This document shows, one piece after another, positions 18,105 through 27,042 of a stretch of 54,941 nt of DNA. Where the stretch lies: NCBI GenBank assembly GCA_902495705.1, contig CABUXT010000012.1, forward strand, positions 1 to 54,941. Reading direction: 5' to 3'. The notes beneath the pieces were generated by a model. The model was given only the letters and a program-made list of their open reading frames with translations, was not told where the DNA came from and did no database searches. Source of the stretch: an uncultured cyanobacterium (GTDB lineage Bacteria; Cyanobacteriota; Vampirovibrionia; Gastranaerophilales; Gastranaerophilaceae). Every line of letters starts with the position of its first letter. The first letter of the stretch is position 1. Both the position numbers and the translations under genes were made by a program.

Positions 18105-18785
18105 ATGAATAAAAGAAAATTTGCATTCACACTGGCTGAGGTTTTAATTACACTTGGAATAATCGGAGTAGTCGCAGCGATTACAATTCCTGTTTTGATG
18201 GCAAAAATAAACGAACAAGTACACAAAACACAATTAAAAAAAGTTATGAGCACATTAAATCAATCCTTAAAGATGGTCTATAACAACACTGATACAATAT
18301 ATGATTGCTATTACGGAGAAAATGGTTTTACAGGTAAGGCAACTGATTGCGCCGCATTAGATACTGAAATGCGAAAAGTATTAAAAATCGCACAAGTCTG
18401 TGAAGATAAATCTTACGAAAAAGGATGTATTCCAAAATACAAAGGAAAAGACACCGTCCTAAAAGAAAAATATGGCGATGACTATAATTTAGACAATAAT
18501 AATGCTAACTGCGGAAGTCTTAACGAAGATAATATATTAAATAGAAATACAGCTATAGTACTACTTGATGGAACCATTATCGGACACCTTAGTCCGAATA
18601 ATCCTAGATATATATACGTTGATGTGAATGGTAATAAAGGGCCCAATAAATGGGGATATGATATCTTTGTATTAAAATTGGTTGCAAAAAATGATGCTGG
18701 TGTAGCATACTATCCTGAATGTGGCGGTTGTGGTGTTGTTGAAAAAGGTGGAAAAAGTCCTTGTCAAATGCTTGGAACAAGATAA
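18105..18785 (+). CDS. Type IV pilin-like protein 2
   Basis: 226 residues. MNKRKFA leader, then FTLAEVLITLGIIG and a hydrophobic N-terminal helix. The residue before the expected cut is Ala. The globular part has many Cys (CYYGE, DCAAL, QVCEDKSYEKGC, ECGGCG, SPCQ), which suggests disulfides. The late YVDVNGNKGPNKWGYDIFVL stretch is the motif shared with the other two. AGGAAC precedes the ATG, and the gene has its own ideal promoter. No pilus assembly genes adjoin it. Confidence 0.85.
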   Translation: MNKRKFAFTLAEVLITLGIIGVVAAITIPVLMAKINEQVHKTQLKKVMSTLNQSLKMVYNNTDTIYDCYYGENGFTGKATDCAALDTEMRKVLKIAQVCEDKSYEKGCIPKYKGKDTVLKEKYGDDYNLDNNNANCGSLNEDNILNRNTAIVLLDGTIIGHLSPNNPRYIYVDVNGNKGPNKWGYDIFVLKLVAKNDAGVAYYPECGGCGVVEKGGKSPCQMLGTR

Positions 18786-18804
18786 CATTCTATTTTTATA
18801 AAAA

Positions 18805-18955
18805 GTGGGCTCACTAGCCCACCTGTAAATTACGAATAATCAACATTGATAGATTCTGAATAGCAAGAAAATTTTGCGTTCATTCTTCACGCAAATTTTC
18901 TAAGCTTTCAGAATGACAATATTTTTACATTGTCGACATAGCAATACCGACCTAC
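18805..18955. repeat. Repeat cluster after pilin 2
   Basis: GTGGGCT/AGCCCAC hairpin (18805-18822), a 66-bp element with arms GATTCTGAA/TTCAGAATGAC and a TTTTGCGTT...ACGCAAATTTTC core (18852-18917), and a GTCGACAT-type palindrome (18931-18955). Confidence 0.8.
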
Positions 18956-18978
18956 AGAATTTTACGGACTATAGGAGT

Positions 18979-19013
18979 AAAAAAAAGCAGGCGAACCGTG
19001 TAACGGTTCGCCC
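18979..19013 (-). terminator. Terminator of the dicarboxylate symporter gene
   Basis: GGCGAACCGT pairs exactly with ACGGTTCGCC around a 3-base loop; on the minus strand it is followed by TGCTTTTTTTT. A classic intrinsic terminator 20 bases after the symporter stop. Confidence 0.9.
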
Positions 19014-19032
19014 TCTCCATATTTTTCATCTC

Positions 19033-20355
19033 CTACGCAATTTCTTCATACGCAGCAGGATTATTCAACAAATCATAGTTAATTTCGTTTTCATTATCCG
19101 CAATAGTTGCAGCAACAACCGCATCAGATGTAATATTCAATGTTGTTCTGAACATATCTGTTAATCTTTCGATTGTGAACAAGAATGCAAAACCTGCAAC
19201 CAATTGTTCAGGACTTAATCCCATACCGTTTAAAATCAACGCAATTGTAATCAAACCGCCCCCTGGGATTCCTGCACATGTACTAGATGCAATGATTGCC
19301 AAAACTGCGATTTGAACAACCAAGAATGGAGTCAAATGAACTTGGTAAGCTTGTGCCAAGAAAATAACTGCTACAGTTTGCAATAATGCAGTACCATCAA
19401 AGTTCAAAGTCGCACCAAGCGGTAGTACAAAACTTGAAATTTTATGAGAGATTCCTCGTTTCTCACAACATGCGATAGTTAAAGGCAAAGTTGCAGATGA
19501 ACTTGCTGTACCAAAAGCAACCATCATAGCCTCTGCAATTGCAGAAAATAACATTGCTGCTGAAACTTTTGAAAAACATCTCAAAAATACAGGATAAATT
19601 ATAAACATTTGGATAGCAAAACCTACAAGAATTACCATCAAATATTTTGAAATTGCTGAGAATATTCCACCGCCAAAACTTGAAACGGCACTAGCAGTAA
19701 GAGCAAATACACCCGGAGCTGCAAATAACATAATCCAATCAGTGATTTTCATTGTCGCAGCAAATACAGATTCAAAGAATGAAACAATAGGTCTATTAAC
19801 ATCCCCAACCTTAGCCAACGCTAGAGCAAACATCAAGACAAATAAAATAATCGGAACCATATTTCCTGATGCCACAGCCTCAAACGGATTGTTTGGAATA
19901 AAGCTCAAGAACAGATTTAGGATATTGCCTTGTTGTTCTTGCATTGCAGTTGCAACCGATGCTTGAACGTCAGATGCGATGTTTGCAGCTATATAGTGAG
20001 CAGCACCTGTTCCAGGTTTAACAATCAAAGCCAAAACTGAACCAATAGTTACAGCAATTGTTGTCAAAATACCATAGTACAAAATCATTTTTGAACCGAA
20101 TTTGCCTAACTGTTTATTGTCACCAACACTTGTTATACCAATAATAATTGCAGATACAACAAGAGGAATTACAACCATTTGGATTAGTCTTATGAATATT
20201 TGTCCGATAAAAGTTAAGATATTTGCAACGAGTGCATTTGGATGCGAATGAAGAAATATACCGACTAAAATACCTGCTATAATACCAAAGAAAATATGCC
20301 AATTTCGCTTGATACCAAGTCCCAAGGCAATTAGAATCTGCATGTGTAATTTCAT
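19033..20355 (-). CDS. Dicarboxylate/amino acid:cation symporter (DAACS family)
   Basis: 440 residues, polytopic. The family signature is clear: FGTASSSATLPLTIACCEKR (SSSATLP re-entrant loop), LPLGATLNFDGTAL, and CAGIPGGG. These carriers import glutamate, aspartate or C4-dicarboxylates with Na+ or H+. The substrate cannot be decided from sequence alone. The ATG is preceded by GAGGGCGG; a TATAAT box lies about 25 bases further up. It is a single gene with its own strong terminator. Confidence 0.93.
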   Translation of the reverse strand: MKLHMQILIALGLGIKRNWHIFFGIIAGILVGIFLHSHPNALVANILTFIGQIFIRLIQMVVIPLVVSAIIIGITSVGDNKQLGKFGSKMILYYGILTTIAVTIGSVLALIVKPGTGAAHYIAANIASDVQASVATAMQEQQGNILNLFLSFIPNNPFEAVASGNMVPIILFVLMFALALAKVGDVNRPIVSFFESVFAATMKITDWIMLFAAPGVFALTASAVSSFGGGIFSAISKYLMVILVGFAIQMFIIYPVFLRCFSKVSAAMLFSAIAEAMMVAFGTASSSATLPLTIACCEKRGISHKISSFVLPLGATLNFDGTALLQTVAVIFLAQAYQVHLTPFLVVQIAVLAIIASSTCAGIPGGGLITIALILNGMGLSPEQLVAGFAFLFTIERLTDMFRTTLNITSDAVVAATIADNENEINYDLLNNPAAYEEIA

Positions 20356-20484
20356 ATATCCGCCCTCTTAATCTTATTATAACTCGTGTGACTTGCTCAT
20401 TATACAACTATTTGTTAAAAATTTCAAACATGTTTAATAAAAATGGTATATTAATAGGAAAGTAAAAATAAAAAAGGAGTAATT

Positions 20485-21030
20485 ATGTCAAATTTTACGC
20501 AAGAAGAAAAAGCCAACATTGTATTAGAAAACATTTTAAATAGAAAATCTGTAAGACACTATATTGAGGGTAAAAAAATTCCTGATACGGAAATTCAAAC
20601 ATTGTTAAAAGCAGGAATGGCTGCACCGTCAGCCAGAAACATTCAGCCTTGGGAATTTATCGTAGTTGATAATAGAAAGATTTTGGATAAACTTGCTGAG
20701 CGAAATCAGTATGGAAAAATGTTATTCACTGCATCTCACGCAATAATTGTTGCAGGAAACACTGACAAAATGGGCGAACATCAAGATTTTTGGCAACAAG
20801 ATGTCGCCGCTGCAACACAAAACATTATGCTTATGGCAGAAGCAATGGGACTTGGCAGTGTTTGGATTGGAGTTTATCCAAAAGATGAGCGTGTACAAAT
20901 CGCCAAAGAAGAGTTAAATCTTCCTGATAACATCATTCCGTTTAACATAATTTCACTTGGATACCCTGATGGCACAGACAAACCGAAAGACAAGTGGAAC
21001 AAAGACAATGTGCATTATAACGGTTTTTAA
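20485..21030 (+). CDS. Nitroreductase-family flavoprotein
   Basis: 181 residues. An FMN enzyme using NAD(P)H. Typical segments: NRKSVRHYIEGKKI at the FMN phosphate site, GMAAPSARNIQPWEFIVV, and AEAMGLGSVWIGVYP near the C-terminus. The physiological substrate is unknown. AAAGGAG precedes the ATG. It stands alone and is followed by a repeat-rich gap. Confidence 0.92.
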   Translation: MSNFTQEEKANIVLENILNRKSVRHYIEGKKIPDTEIQTLLKAGMAAPSARNIQPWEFIVVDNRKILDKLAERNQYGKMLFTASHAIIVAGNTDKMGEHQDFWQQDVAAATQNIMLMAEAMGLGSVWIGVYPKDERVQIAKEELNLPDNIIPFNIISLGYPDGTDKPKDKWNKDNVHYNGF

Positions 21031-21459
21031 TGGTTTGTAACCGTGGAGAAAACGAAGTACCCCACAGCACCAGAAAACGCAAAAGGAAGAACAACCCCTC
21101 ACCCTACCCTCTCCCTAGGAGAGGGTATATGTCATTCCGAACTTGTTTCAGCATCTCTAATTGCACACATTATGCTTATGCAAAATTAGTAGGTTGGGTT
21201 TACTAACCCAACACATAAATTTTGTCGGCTTGGTAAAGCCGACCTACAGAGTTATACTGACTACAGGAATTCTTATATTGTCATTCTGAAAGGATTAAAA
21301 ATCAAGGAGCATAGCGACGTAGATTTTATCCTATTCAGAATCTATCAATGCTTATTTTAAAAATTGACCTTTGTACATTGCCTTCCAATCAAATGGATAG
21401 ACCCTGAATCAAGTTCAGGGTGACAGATTAACCCCTGAGGGATAATATAATCATTTTAG
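21031..21459. repeat. Repeat-filled gap after the nitroreductase gene
   Basis: Contains the unexpanded 32-bp CCCTCTCC/GGAGAGGG palindrome (21095-21126), an ATTCCGAA-type palindrome (21131-21157), GTTGGGTT/AACCCAAC (21193-21212), GTCGGCTT/AAGCCGAC (21224-21247), a 64-bp element with arms GTCATTCTGAA/TTCAGAATCT and an AGGATTAAAAATC core (21280-21343), and an ACCCTGAA palindrome (21400-21424). No gene seen. Confidence 0.8.
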
Positions 21460-22155
21460 CTACTTACCTTGTTTTACACCTATCTCAAACAGGTCTTTGT
21501 TAAAATCTCTAAAACTCGTTATAATTTCATCTACAGCAGGAATTGCTTTATAATATTCAACAGGTTCTTCTGAACATATTGCAATAATTCTGCCGATTTT
21601 CGCATCCCTAGCTGATTCAATTCCGGAAATAGCATCTTCTACAACTATACACTCTTGCGGTTGCAAACCTAATTTCGCTGCAGCAATTTCATATATATCA
21701 GGTGCAGGTTTGCCTTTAATTTTGCCATTTGAATATACGATTTTATCAACATCAAACCATTTTGGCAGGTCGAATTTTTCTATATAAAAATCAACATTAT
21801 CCTTTTCTGACATAGTCGCAATAGTGCGTGGAATGTCGTTTTCTTTTAAGAAATCAAGAAATTCTATAACCCCATCAGCAAGATGAAAATGTTCAGGGTC
21901 ATCTATGCACATTTGACGATAAACCGCCTCTTTTTCTGATGCCAACTCTTGAACCATCTGCTGCGTAGGCTTTTTGCCTATTGCATATTGAATAATTTCC
22001 TCATTTGTTCTGCCAAACATATATTTCAGCATCTCTTCATCCGAAAACGGAGTACCCCTAAGTCGTCTTGAATATTCTACCCAAGCCTCTTTATGCTTAG
22101 CTGAATCCCAAAACAATGTGCCGTTAAAATCAAAAATTATTCCTTTGTATGTCAT
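21460..22155 (-). CDS. HAD-superfamily phosphatase, beta-phosphoglucomutase-like
   Basis: 231 residues. Motif I is DFNGTL with nucleophile Asp9; motif II is IATMSE; motif III lysine is in KGKPAPDIY; motif IV is VVEDAISGIESA. A helical cap lies between motifs I and II (subclass I, as in phosphoglycolate phosphatase or beta-phosphoglucomutase). The second motif-I Asp, the usual general acid, is Asn11 here, which may lower or change activity. It starts one base after the TPR gene stop and is probably cotranscribed with it. Confidence 0.87.
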   Translation of the reverse strand: MTYKGIIFDFNGTLFWDSAKHKEAWVEYSRRLRGTPFSDEEMLKYMFGRTNEEIIQYAIGKKPTQQMVQELASEKEAVYRQMCIDDPEHFHLADGVIEFLDFLKENDIPRTIATMSEKDNVDFYIEKFDLPKWFDVDKIVYSNGKIKGKPAPDIYEIAAAKLGLQPQECIVVEDAISGIESARDAKIGRIIAICSEEPVEYYKAIPAVDEIITSFRDFNKDLFEIGVKQGK

Positions 22156-22156
22156 T

Positions 22157-22777
22157 TTATTGTCTTTCCATTAATTTGTTGTATAAATCTAAATAAGTTT
22201 TCGCCTGTTTTTCATTATTAAGCTTTTTGAAGGTGTAAGCAAGATTGTAATAAATCATTGGTTCATCATTTTTGATGTCCATTGCCCTAAAGAAATTATA
22301 TCTTGCGTTTTTATATTGTTTTAATTTCAGATAAGCACAGCCCATATTGTAGTAACCGTAAGCAAAATTATCTTTATATTTTACGGCTTGTTTAAACTCA
22401 GCCAGTGCCATATTCGGCTTATCTTGAATTAAATAGATATATCCGAGATTGTAGTGAGCTTTGTAGTATTTAGGGTCTTTTTCGATAGATTTTTTGAACA
22501 TATAAACTGCTTCATCTATTTTGTCTTTATCCTGCAAAATATTTCCGATAATCAGCCAATCTTCCGCAGTTCGAGTCTCTTCACCCTTACTTTTTAAAAC
22601 TTTCAAAGCCTCATCTATTTCATTTTGGGCATACAAAACTTTAGCTTGTTGAGAAGATGCATCAACAACTTGAGTTTCCTCTTGAGTTTCTTTTTTCCAA
22701 GGCAAATTTGCTCCAAAAGCTGAAGTTGAACCAAATGCCATTCCTAAAATTATTAAAGTTAAAATCTGTTTTTTCAT
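22157..22777 (-). CDS. Secreted TPR protein
   Basis: About 206 residues: a signal peptide (MKKQILTLIILGMAFGSTSA), then TPR units such as AEDWLIIGNILQDKDKIDEA, YKAHYNLGYIYLIQDKPNMA and FAYGYYNMGCAYLKLKQYKN. TPRs mediate protein contacts; the partner is unknown. The start at 22777 is chosen because the signal peptide begins there; the longer frame to 22834 adds residues that spoil it. A TATAAT box sits six bases before this ATG and no ribosome site is visible, so the mRNA is probably leaderless. Confidence 0.82.
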   Translation of the reverse strand: MKKQILTLIILGMAFGSTSAFGANLPWKKETQEETQVVDASSQQAKVLYAQNEIDEALKVLKSKGEETRTAEDWLIIGNILQDKDKIDEAVYMFKKSIEKDPKYYKAHYNLGYIYLIQDKPNMALAEFKQAVKYKDNFAYGYYNMGCAYLKLKQYKNARYNFFRAMDIKNDEPMIYYNLAYTFKKLNNEKQAKTYLDLYNKLMERQ

Positions 22778-22858
22778 ATCAAAATTATAAGATAAAATTT
22801 TGAAAATTTCCATCGAATAAATTTGACGATTCAAAAAACGTGATAATAATATTATTAA

Positions 22859-22919
22859 TTGATGTCTCTTTTACTGAACTTGAATCCTGCTATTACTCCT
22901 TTTAGCAGGAATTTTTTTA
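22859..22919 (+). ncRNA. Possible ~60-nt small RNA
   Basis: A TTGACG-N18-TAATAT promoter (22823-22852) on the plus strand is followed about 25 bases later by a hairpin TCCTGCT/AGCAGGA (22885-22891, 22904-22910) and a run of seven T. No plus-strand gene feeds this terminator. The unit could encode a ~60-nt RNA. Inference only. Confidence 0.3.
22885..22919 (+). terminator. Orphan intrinsic terminator
   Basis: 7-bp stem TCCTGCT/AGCAGGA with a 12-base loop and a T7 tail on the plus strand. No annotated plus-strand gene lies upstream for more than 1.8 kb. Confidence 0.55.
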
Positions 22920-22920
22920 T

Positions 22921-22951
22921 ATAAAAATCCCACACCAATGATTGATGTGGG
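22921..22951 (-). terminator. Terminator of the Gly/Met-rich protein gene
   Basis: On the minus strand CCCACATCA pairs with TGGTGTGGG (one mismatch-like position) and is followed by ATTTTTAT. It lies about 65 bases after the stop of the gene at 23015. Confidence 0.65.
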
Positions 22952-23014
22952 AAGAAAAATTTTCTTTTCGTTGTATATAGGGTTAAGTTATATTTTTGAA
23001 GGAATTTATTTGTA

Positions 23015-23794
23015 TTAAGTTGTAATTTTACCTGTGATAAATGACATTGCTGCTGCGATACCACCTGCAACAAGTCCGATAATTTTAGCTTTTCCACTCT
23101 TACAAGCGTGAGCGATACCGCCTGCAACAGCTCCAACAGTTGCTGCACCTGCAAGACGACCCAAGTTGTGCTTAGTTTTTTCACCAGTACCTACAGGAGC
23201 ACCTGATATCATTGAAACATTGTCTTCTGCAGATTGGCTGTTATACAAGCCGAATGTCAATGATTGAATGAAACCTTGAGTAGCTGAACCATGACCGTAT
23301 TGCCTGATATCTTGAGTGATTGAACTACCTGTCATTTGAGTATACAAAGTTTTTGCTCTTGCTGCAATTTCAGCCGGAGTTCCTTCGCCATAAGCTACGC
23401 CAACCGCATTTACATAGTTTTTGTAAGCCTCTTCGATTTGACCTTGTTCATTGCTCCTGATTTTATCTTGCAATACAGCTGCTGAATTTTTTACAGCTTC
23501 CATTGATGCATTGATTCTCATATCAGCATTTCTGTTTAATTTTTGCTGTTCGATATTGTAATCAGTGCTAAGTTTTTGATATTGTCTCATATTGTCAAAA
23601 CAAGATTGAGGGTCTGAACCATACATTCCGCCCATCATTGGATATGCGCCGAAAATACTTCCGCCCATTCCCATACCCATTGGATATGTGCTGTAATCAA
23701 TACCTTCATCTTCGTATCCGTATGGATTTGGATTATACTGGAAATTACTTCCTGTAACAGGCACTCCATAGATGCCGTTTACTTCATCTGACAT
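23015..23794 (-). CDS. Hypothetical protein with Gly/Met/Tyr-rich N-terminus and glycine-zipper-like end
   Basis: Not recognised. 259 residues. The first 70 are rich in Gly, Met, Pro and Tyr (YPMGMGMGGSIFGAYPMMGG). A helical middle follows (QQKLNRNADMRINASMEAVK). The C-terminus has two Gly/Ala-rich hydrophobic stretches (RLAGAATVGAVAGGIAHA and IIGLVAGGIAAAMSFITG), like glycine-zipper membrane segments. No signal peptide. The ATG at 23794 follows GGAGG. Single gene with its own terminator; a 17-bp near-palindrome lies upstream at 23880-23896. Confidence 0.75.
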   Translation of the reverse strand: MSDEVNGIYGVPVTGSNFQYNPNPYGYEDEGIDYSTYPMGMGMGGSIFGAYPMMGGMYGSDPQSCFDNMRQYQKLSTDYNIEQQKLNRNADMRINASMEAVKNSAAVLQDKIRSNEQGQIEEAYKNYVNAVGVAYGEGTPAEIAARAKTLYTQMTGSSITQDIRQYGHGSATQGFIQSLTFGLYNSQSAEDNVSMISGAPVGTGEKTKHNLGRLAGAATVGAVAGGIAHACKSGKAKIIGLVAGGIAAAMSFITGKITT

Positions 23795-24404
23795 TCTAAC
23801 CTCCAAAAATATTAACCTTTTAACCTACCTTACTTATATAAAGTTTTTCTGTTTGGTTAAATTGCTTATTTTAACAGAAATGTTACATAATGTAACAAGA
23901 GGTTTCTTTGCCGCTAATAACAGTAGTTAACAAGGTACGAAAAACACCCCTGCACGGAGTGTATGAAAAAGAATAATTTGAAAAATATTGACCCCTCTCC
24001 TCACTCCTCTCCCACAAGGGGCGAGGAAGGCTTATCAACCCCTCACCCTATCCCTCAGCCATACGGCACGCAGTCTCACACAACTCACATAGCTCGTTGG
24101 TTCGGCTAGTGTCCCTAGGAGAGGGTATAAATCATCTCCCTGAACAATCTGAGTTAGTAACGTAACTGTCACCCTGAACTCGTTTCAGGGTCTTTTCCAT
24201 AATTATCATTTAGCAAATATTATATATGCTTAATTCAGATTATTAAAAAGATTCTGAATCAAGTTCAGAATGACATAGACCTATTTGGTCAATTAGAGAC
24301 CCTGAAACAAGTTCAGCATGACACATAAATTTCATCAATTTAGTTGATGCAGATATTTGGATAAAGCCTTATTATAATAACGAGAGTAAGCTTAGGATAC
24401 CTTT
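23795..24404. repeat. Gap with promoter region and composite repeats
   Basis: Left part: promoter region of the gene at 23015, including TTTCTGTT...AACAGAAA arms near 23848-23881 and TGTTACATAATGTAACA (23880-23896). Then a 3' fragment of the 185-bp repeat (23944-23962), a CCTCTCCC...GGGGCGAGG motif (about 24007-24027), the expanded 88-bp CCCTC/GAGGG element (24039-24126), the 107-bp element (24168-24274) and an ACCCTGAA palindrome (24298-24322). A TATAAT box near 24371 precedes the next gene. No gene seen. Confidence 0.75.
24168..24274. repeat. 107-bp MITE-like element
   Basis: Two arm-loop-arm palindromes (GTCACCCTGAA... at the left, ...TTCAGAATGAC at the right) enclose an AT-rich core containing CATTTAGCAAATATTA. 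Same length and layout as 30943-31049 and 48890-48996. Confidence 0.8.
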
Positions 24405-25586
24405 GTGTTAAAGAAATTATTATCATTGTTATTTACACTTTTTGTACTTGCTGCAGTTGTAATTGCGGCATACTTTAACCAGCAATTTGTTCTAACACAA
24501 GTGAACAAAGTTAAAGGCGTTTATTACGTTTACAAGGGTGATAAAGCTTACAAAGAAATGGATATGGTACAGGCGATACGTCTGTATAATCAAGGGGTAA
24601 AACTTTATCCTGCACACTATGGTGCTTGGTACAATTTGGGGAACATTTATGTAGCTTACGAAGATTATAACTCCGCACTATACGCATACTCGCAAGCCTT
24701 TAAATACAATCCGAAAATGATGATTGCACGCATGAATTACGGTATTATCTCAGCTGAAAAAATGGGTGATTTTGATGCCGCATTAAAACAGTATAACGAA
24801 ATTATTAAAACAAAACGTCGTTTACTCTCAATTCCTTATGTTTTCAATAATAAAATCAGTTATACCGAAAATAAAGCAATCGCGTATTATAACATTGGTG
24901 TTACGTACAAATTGAAATCGCTATACACCGGCACAGATTGGGAGTTGCAAAGAAAATATTTAGCAAAAGCGATTGATGCTTACAAAAAATCAATCAAAAT
25001 CAATCCTGACAGCTATGATGCACAATTTAATTTAGGACTGGCATACCACGCCGCAGGGAATTATGATGGTGCAGGCAGATGTTATTGCAAAGCTATAAGC
25101 CTTTCTCCAATGCAATACGAGGCGCATTATAATTTAGCGGTTTTGTTAAGAAAAATGGGGCACTATAAAGAAGCCTACGATGAAATTGACAAAGCTACAA
25201 CCTTGATTACCGCATTGGATGAAAATTCATCCCTTCAACAATATGTTGCAATTGTCATGAACGATATTACTCGTAATGTTTACCAAAATGAAGAATACAA
25301 AAGATATTTGGCATCAATTCTTGAAGAAGAAAAGCAAAAAACACCTCAGCACATGGTAAAAGATAAAAAAGAAATAAAAACAAAAATCAAAGACGATAAG
25401 AAAAAAGGTAAAAATAAAGACAAAAAGAAATCCAAAGATGAGGCATTTGGCGAAACTATAACCTCTCCCGGGATAAATTTTGTAAACGGTAAAGTTGTCG
25501 CAACAGAAGATTTAGACCAAGCTATATTGGAAAATTTCGGAGAATGTCCATCTATGTCATATTTTGACTCTGATGGGAATTATTAA
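24405..25586 (+). CDS. Membrane-anchored TPR protein
   Basis: 393 residues. An N-terminal membrane anchor (LLSLLFTLFVLAAVVIAAYF), then several TPRs (HYGAWYNLGNIYVAYEDYNS, YDAQFNLGLAYHAAGNYDGA, YEAHYNLAVLLRKMGHYKEA), then a long Lys-rich hydrophilic region (near residues 320-350) and an acidic C-terminus. GTG start with AGGA nine bases upstream and a TATAAT box near 24371. Likely a scaffold facing the periplasm or cytoplasm; partner unknown. Next gene follows after 69 bases in the same direction. Confidence 0.82.
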   Translation: MLKKLLSLLFTLFVLAAVVIAAYFNQQFVLTQVNKVKGVYYVYKGDKAYKEMDMVQAIRLYNQGVKLYPAHYGAWYNLGNIYVAYEDYNSALYAYSQAFKYNPKMMIARMNYGIISAEKMGDFDAALKQYNEIIKTKRRLLSIPYVFNNKISYTENKAIAYYNIGVTYKLKSLYTGTDWELQRKYLAKAIDAYKKSIKINPDSYDAQFNLGLAYHAAGNYDGAGRCYCKAISLSPMQYEAHYNLAVLLRKMGHYKEAYDEIDKATTLITALDENSSLQQYVAIVMNDITRNVYQNEEYKRYLASILEEEKQKTPQHMVKDKKEIKTKIKDDKKKGKNKDKKKSKDEAFGETITSPGINFVNGKVVATEDLDQAILENFGECPSMSYFDSDGNY

Positions 25587-25655
25587 TATTTTAAAATTTT
25601 CGTAAAAAATGTTAATAAAATAGCAAAATTTTTACAAATTTTGTATTAATACCTT

Positions 25656-27026
25656 ATGAATATTTTACCGGTTAGTTTTAATAGCTTTTATAAGCCGACT
25701 GTAAGATTTCAAAACGAAAATCGAACAAGTAATGTTTTTGATGCGCCCAAATTAGCACCACTTAAAACAGACACGATTTCTCTTTCTTTTCAAGGCAGTG
25801 CACCTAACGCTGAACCGTTGAGAAGACTTTTGGCATATAAAATTCCTGATTTATATTCAAATATTATCTTGATGAATCCGGAGGATTTGCGCTCAATTAT
25901 GAAAGCTCATCTATCTTCTATGCCATTAAATAAGCTTGTTAAAAAGCTAAATCCATACATAGATTCAATGTTTCCGATTGAACGAGAAGTTTTTGGAATG
26001 TTAAAAACTGAAGCCAGAATTCATCCCAAAACAAGATTGAATGAATTTATCCATAAATTAGTTCCTGAACATAGCAAAAAGCTGCGTAAACTTCAACGAC
26101 CTATTTTTGAAGAATTGAATCACACCGCAACAAGTATGCCATCTGATTTGTTAGCGGAATACAATTATTTAGTTCATATTACAAATAAAAAACTCTATAA
26201 CGAACCTGTATTTGTTCCGTTTAGTATTCGCGGATTTCAGTATAAATTAGAAAAAATCCGAAAAAGAATAAGCAGCACAAACGATGTTTATAAAAAACAT
26301 GATATTGATAAATTATGCAATATTGCAAATTCTATTAGTTATGTTCCAAAAGAAAAACGCTTTGGCAACGGATTTTCACTAAAAAGATATGAACGAAAAC
26401 AAAGACAAATGATTTTGAAATTTGCAGATTATTTTAATTATTCAAAATTAAAAGATGATAAAGATTTAAAAGAATTGGTCGAAATTTCAAAAGGACAAAT
26501 TTTCAAAGTTCCTGTAAATATTCAATTTAACAGAAAATCTTTCATTTACGATTTAAAGAAAATTACAGAAAGACTTGAAGATAAAAAGCTTGCGCGCCGA
26601 ATGGAACAACTTGCGGTAAGTTTGCCAACTTCAAGAGACAATATTTCTGCATTTATAATGAAAGCTGCCGATAGGTCAGCCGAACAAATTGTTTATGATT
26701 TGCTTGGCGGTGCTTGTGGTACGGTTGACCATTTACTTGCTGCACATAATAAAGGTGCTAGCAGTTTGGCAAATTATGGCTTAGCAAGTGCACACAAAAA
26801 CTCACAAAAGGCTCATCAAAGCTTGGCTGTACTGTTGGACAAAAACCCTGATGTGAGAATCTATTGCCAAAGACAAATTAATCGCCTGATTGAACTGGCT
26901 AATAACAAAACATTCAAGAAAATCGGATTAGAGCCGACATATATAATAAGTCTTGCGAAGAAACTGGAAAAACTTTCTTCAAAAAATGACCCTTTAATAT
27001 TGGACACAAGTAAGTTAAAATATTAA
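25656..27026 (+). CDS. HNH-like protein with SFxG-type N-terminal leader (paralogue 1)
   Basis: 456 residues, no signal peptide. The first ~48 are polar and end in TDTISLSFQG. The body is helical with an internal duplication (EPVFVPFSIRGFQYKLEKI near 184-202 and KVPVNIQFNRKSFIYDLKKI near 284-303). Residues 356-385 (VDHLLAAHNKGASSLANYG then ASAHKNSQK) carry Asp-His, Asn and Asn-x-x-K in the spacing of HNH nucleases, without zinc Cys. The strong PRSxGG turn of the paralogue is degenerate here, so it may be inactive. The next gene, a paralogue, starts 16 bases later. Function unknown. Confidence 0.75.
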   Translation: MNILPVSFNSFYKPTVRFQNENRTSNVFDAPKLAPLKTDTISLSFQGSAPNAEPLRRLLAYKIPDLYSNIILMNPEDLRSIMKAHLSSMPLNKLVKKLNPYIDSMFPIEREVFGMLKTEARIHPKTRLNEFIHKLVPEHSKKLRKLQRPIFEELNHTATSMPSDLLAEYNYLVHITNKKLYNEPVFVPFSIRGFQYKLEKIRKRISSTNDVYKKHDIDKLCNIANSISYVPKEKRFGNGFSLKRYERKQRQMILKFADYFNYSKLKDDKDLKELVEISKGQIFKVPVNIQFNRKSFIYDLKKITERLEDKKLARRMEQLAVSLPTSRDNISAFIMKAADRSAEQIVYDLLGGACGTVDHLLAAHNKGASSLANYGLASAHKNSQKAHQSLAVLLDKNPDVRIYCQRQINRLIELANNKTFKKIGLEPTYIISLAKKLEKLSSKNDPLILDTSKLKY

Positions 27027-27042
27027 TAGGAAGGCTGAGACA

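Noticed and set aside
17764..18785. Prophage remnant suggested by the small HTH genes
   Set aside because: No integrase, capsid, terminase or lysis genes near any of the three; each HTH gene is paired with a pilin-like gene.
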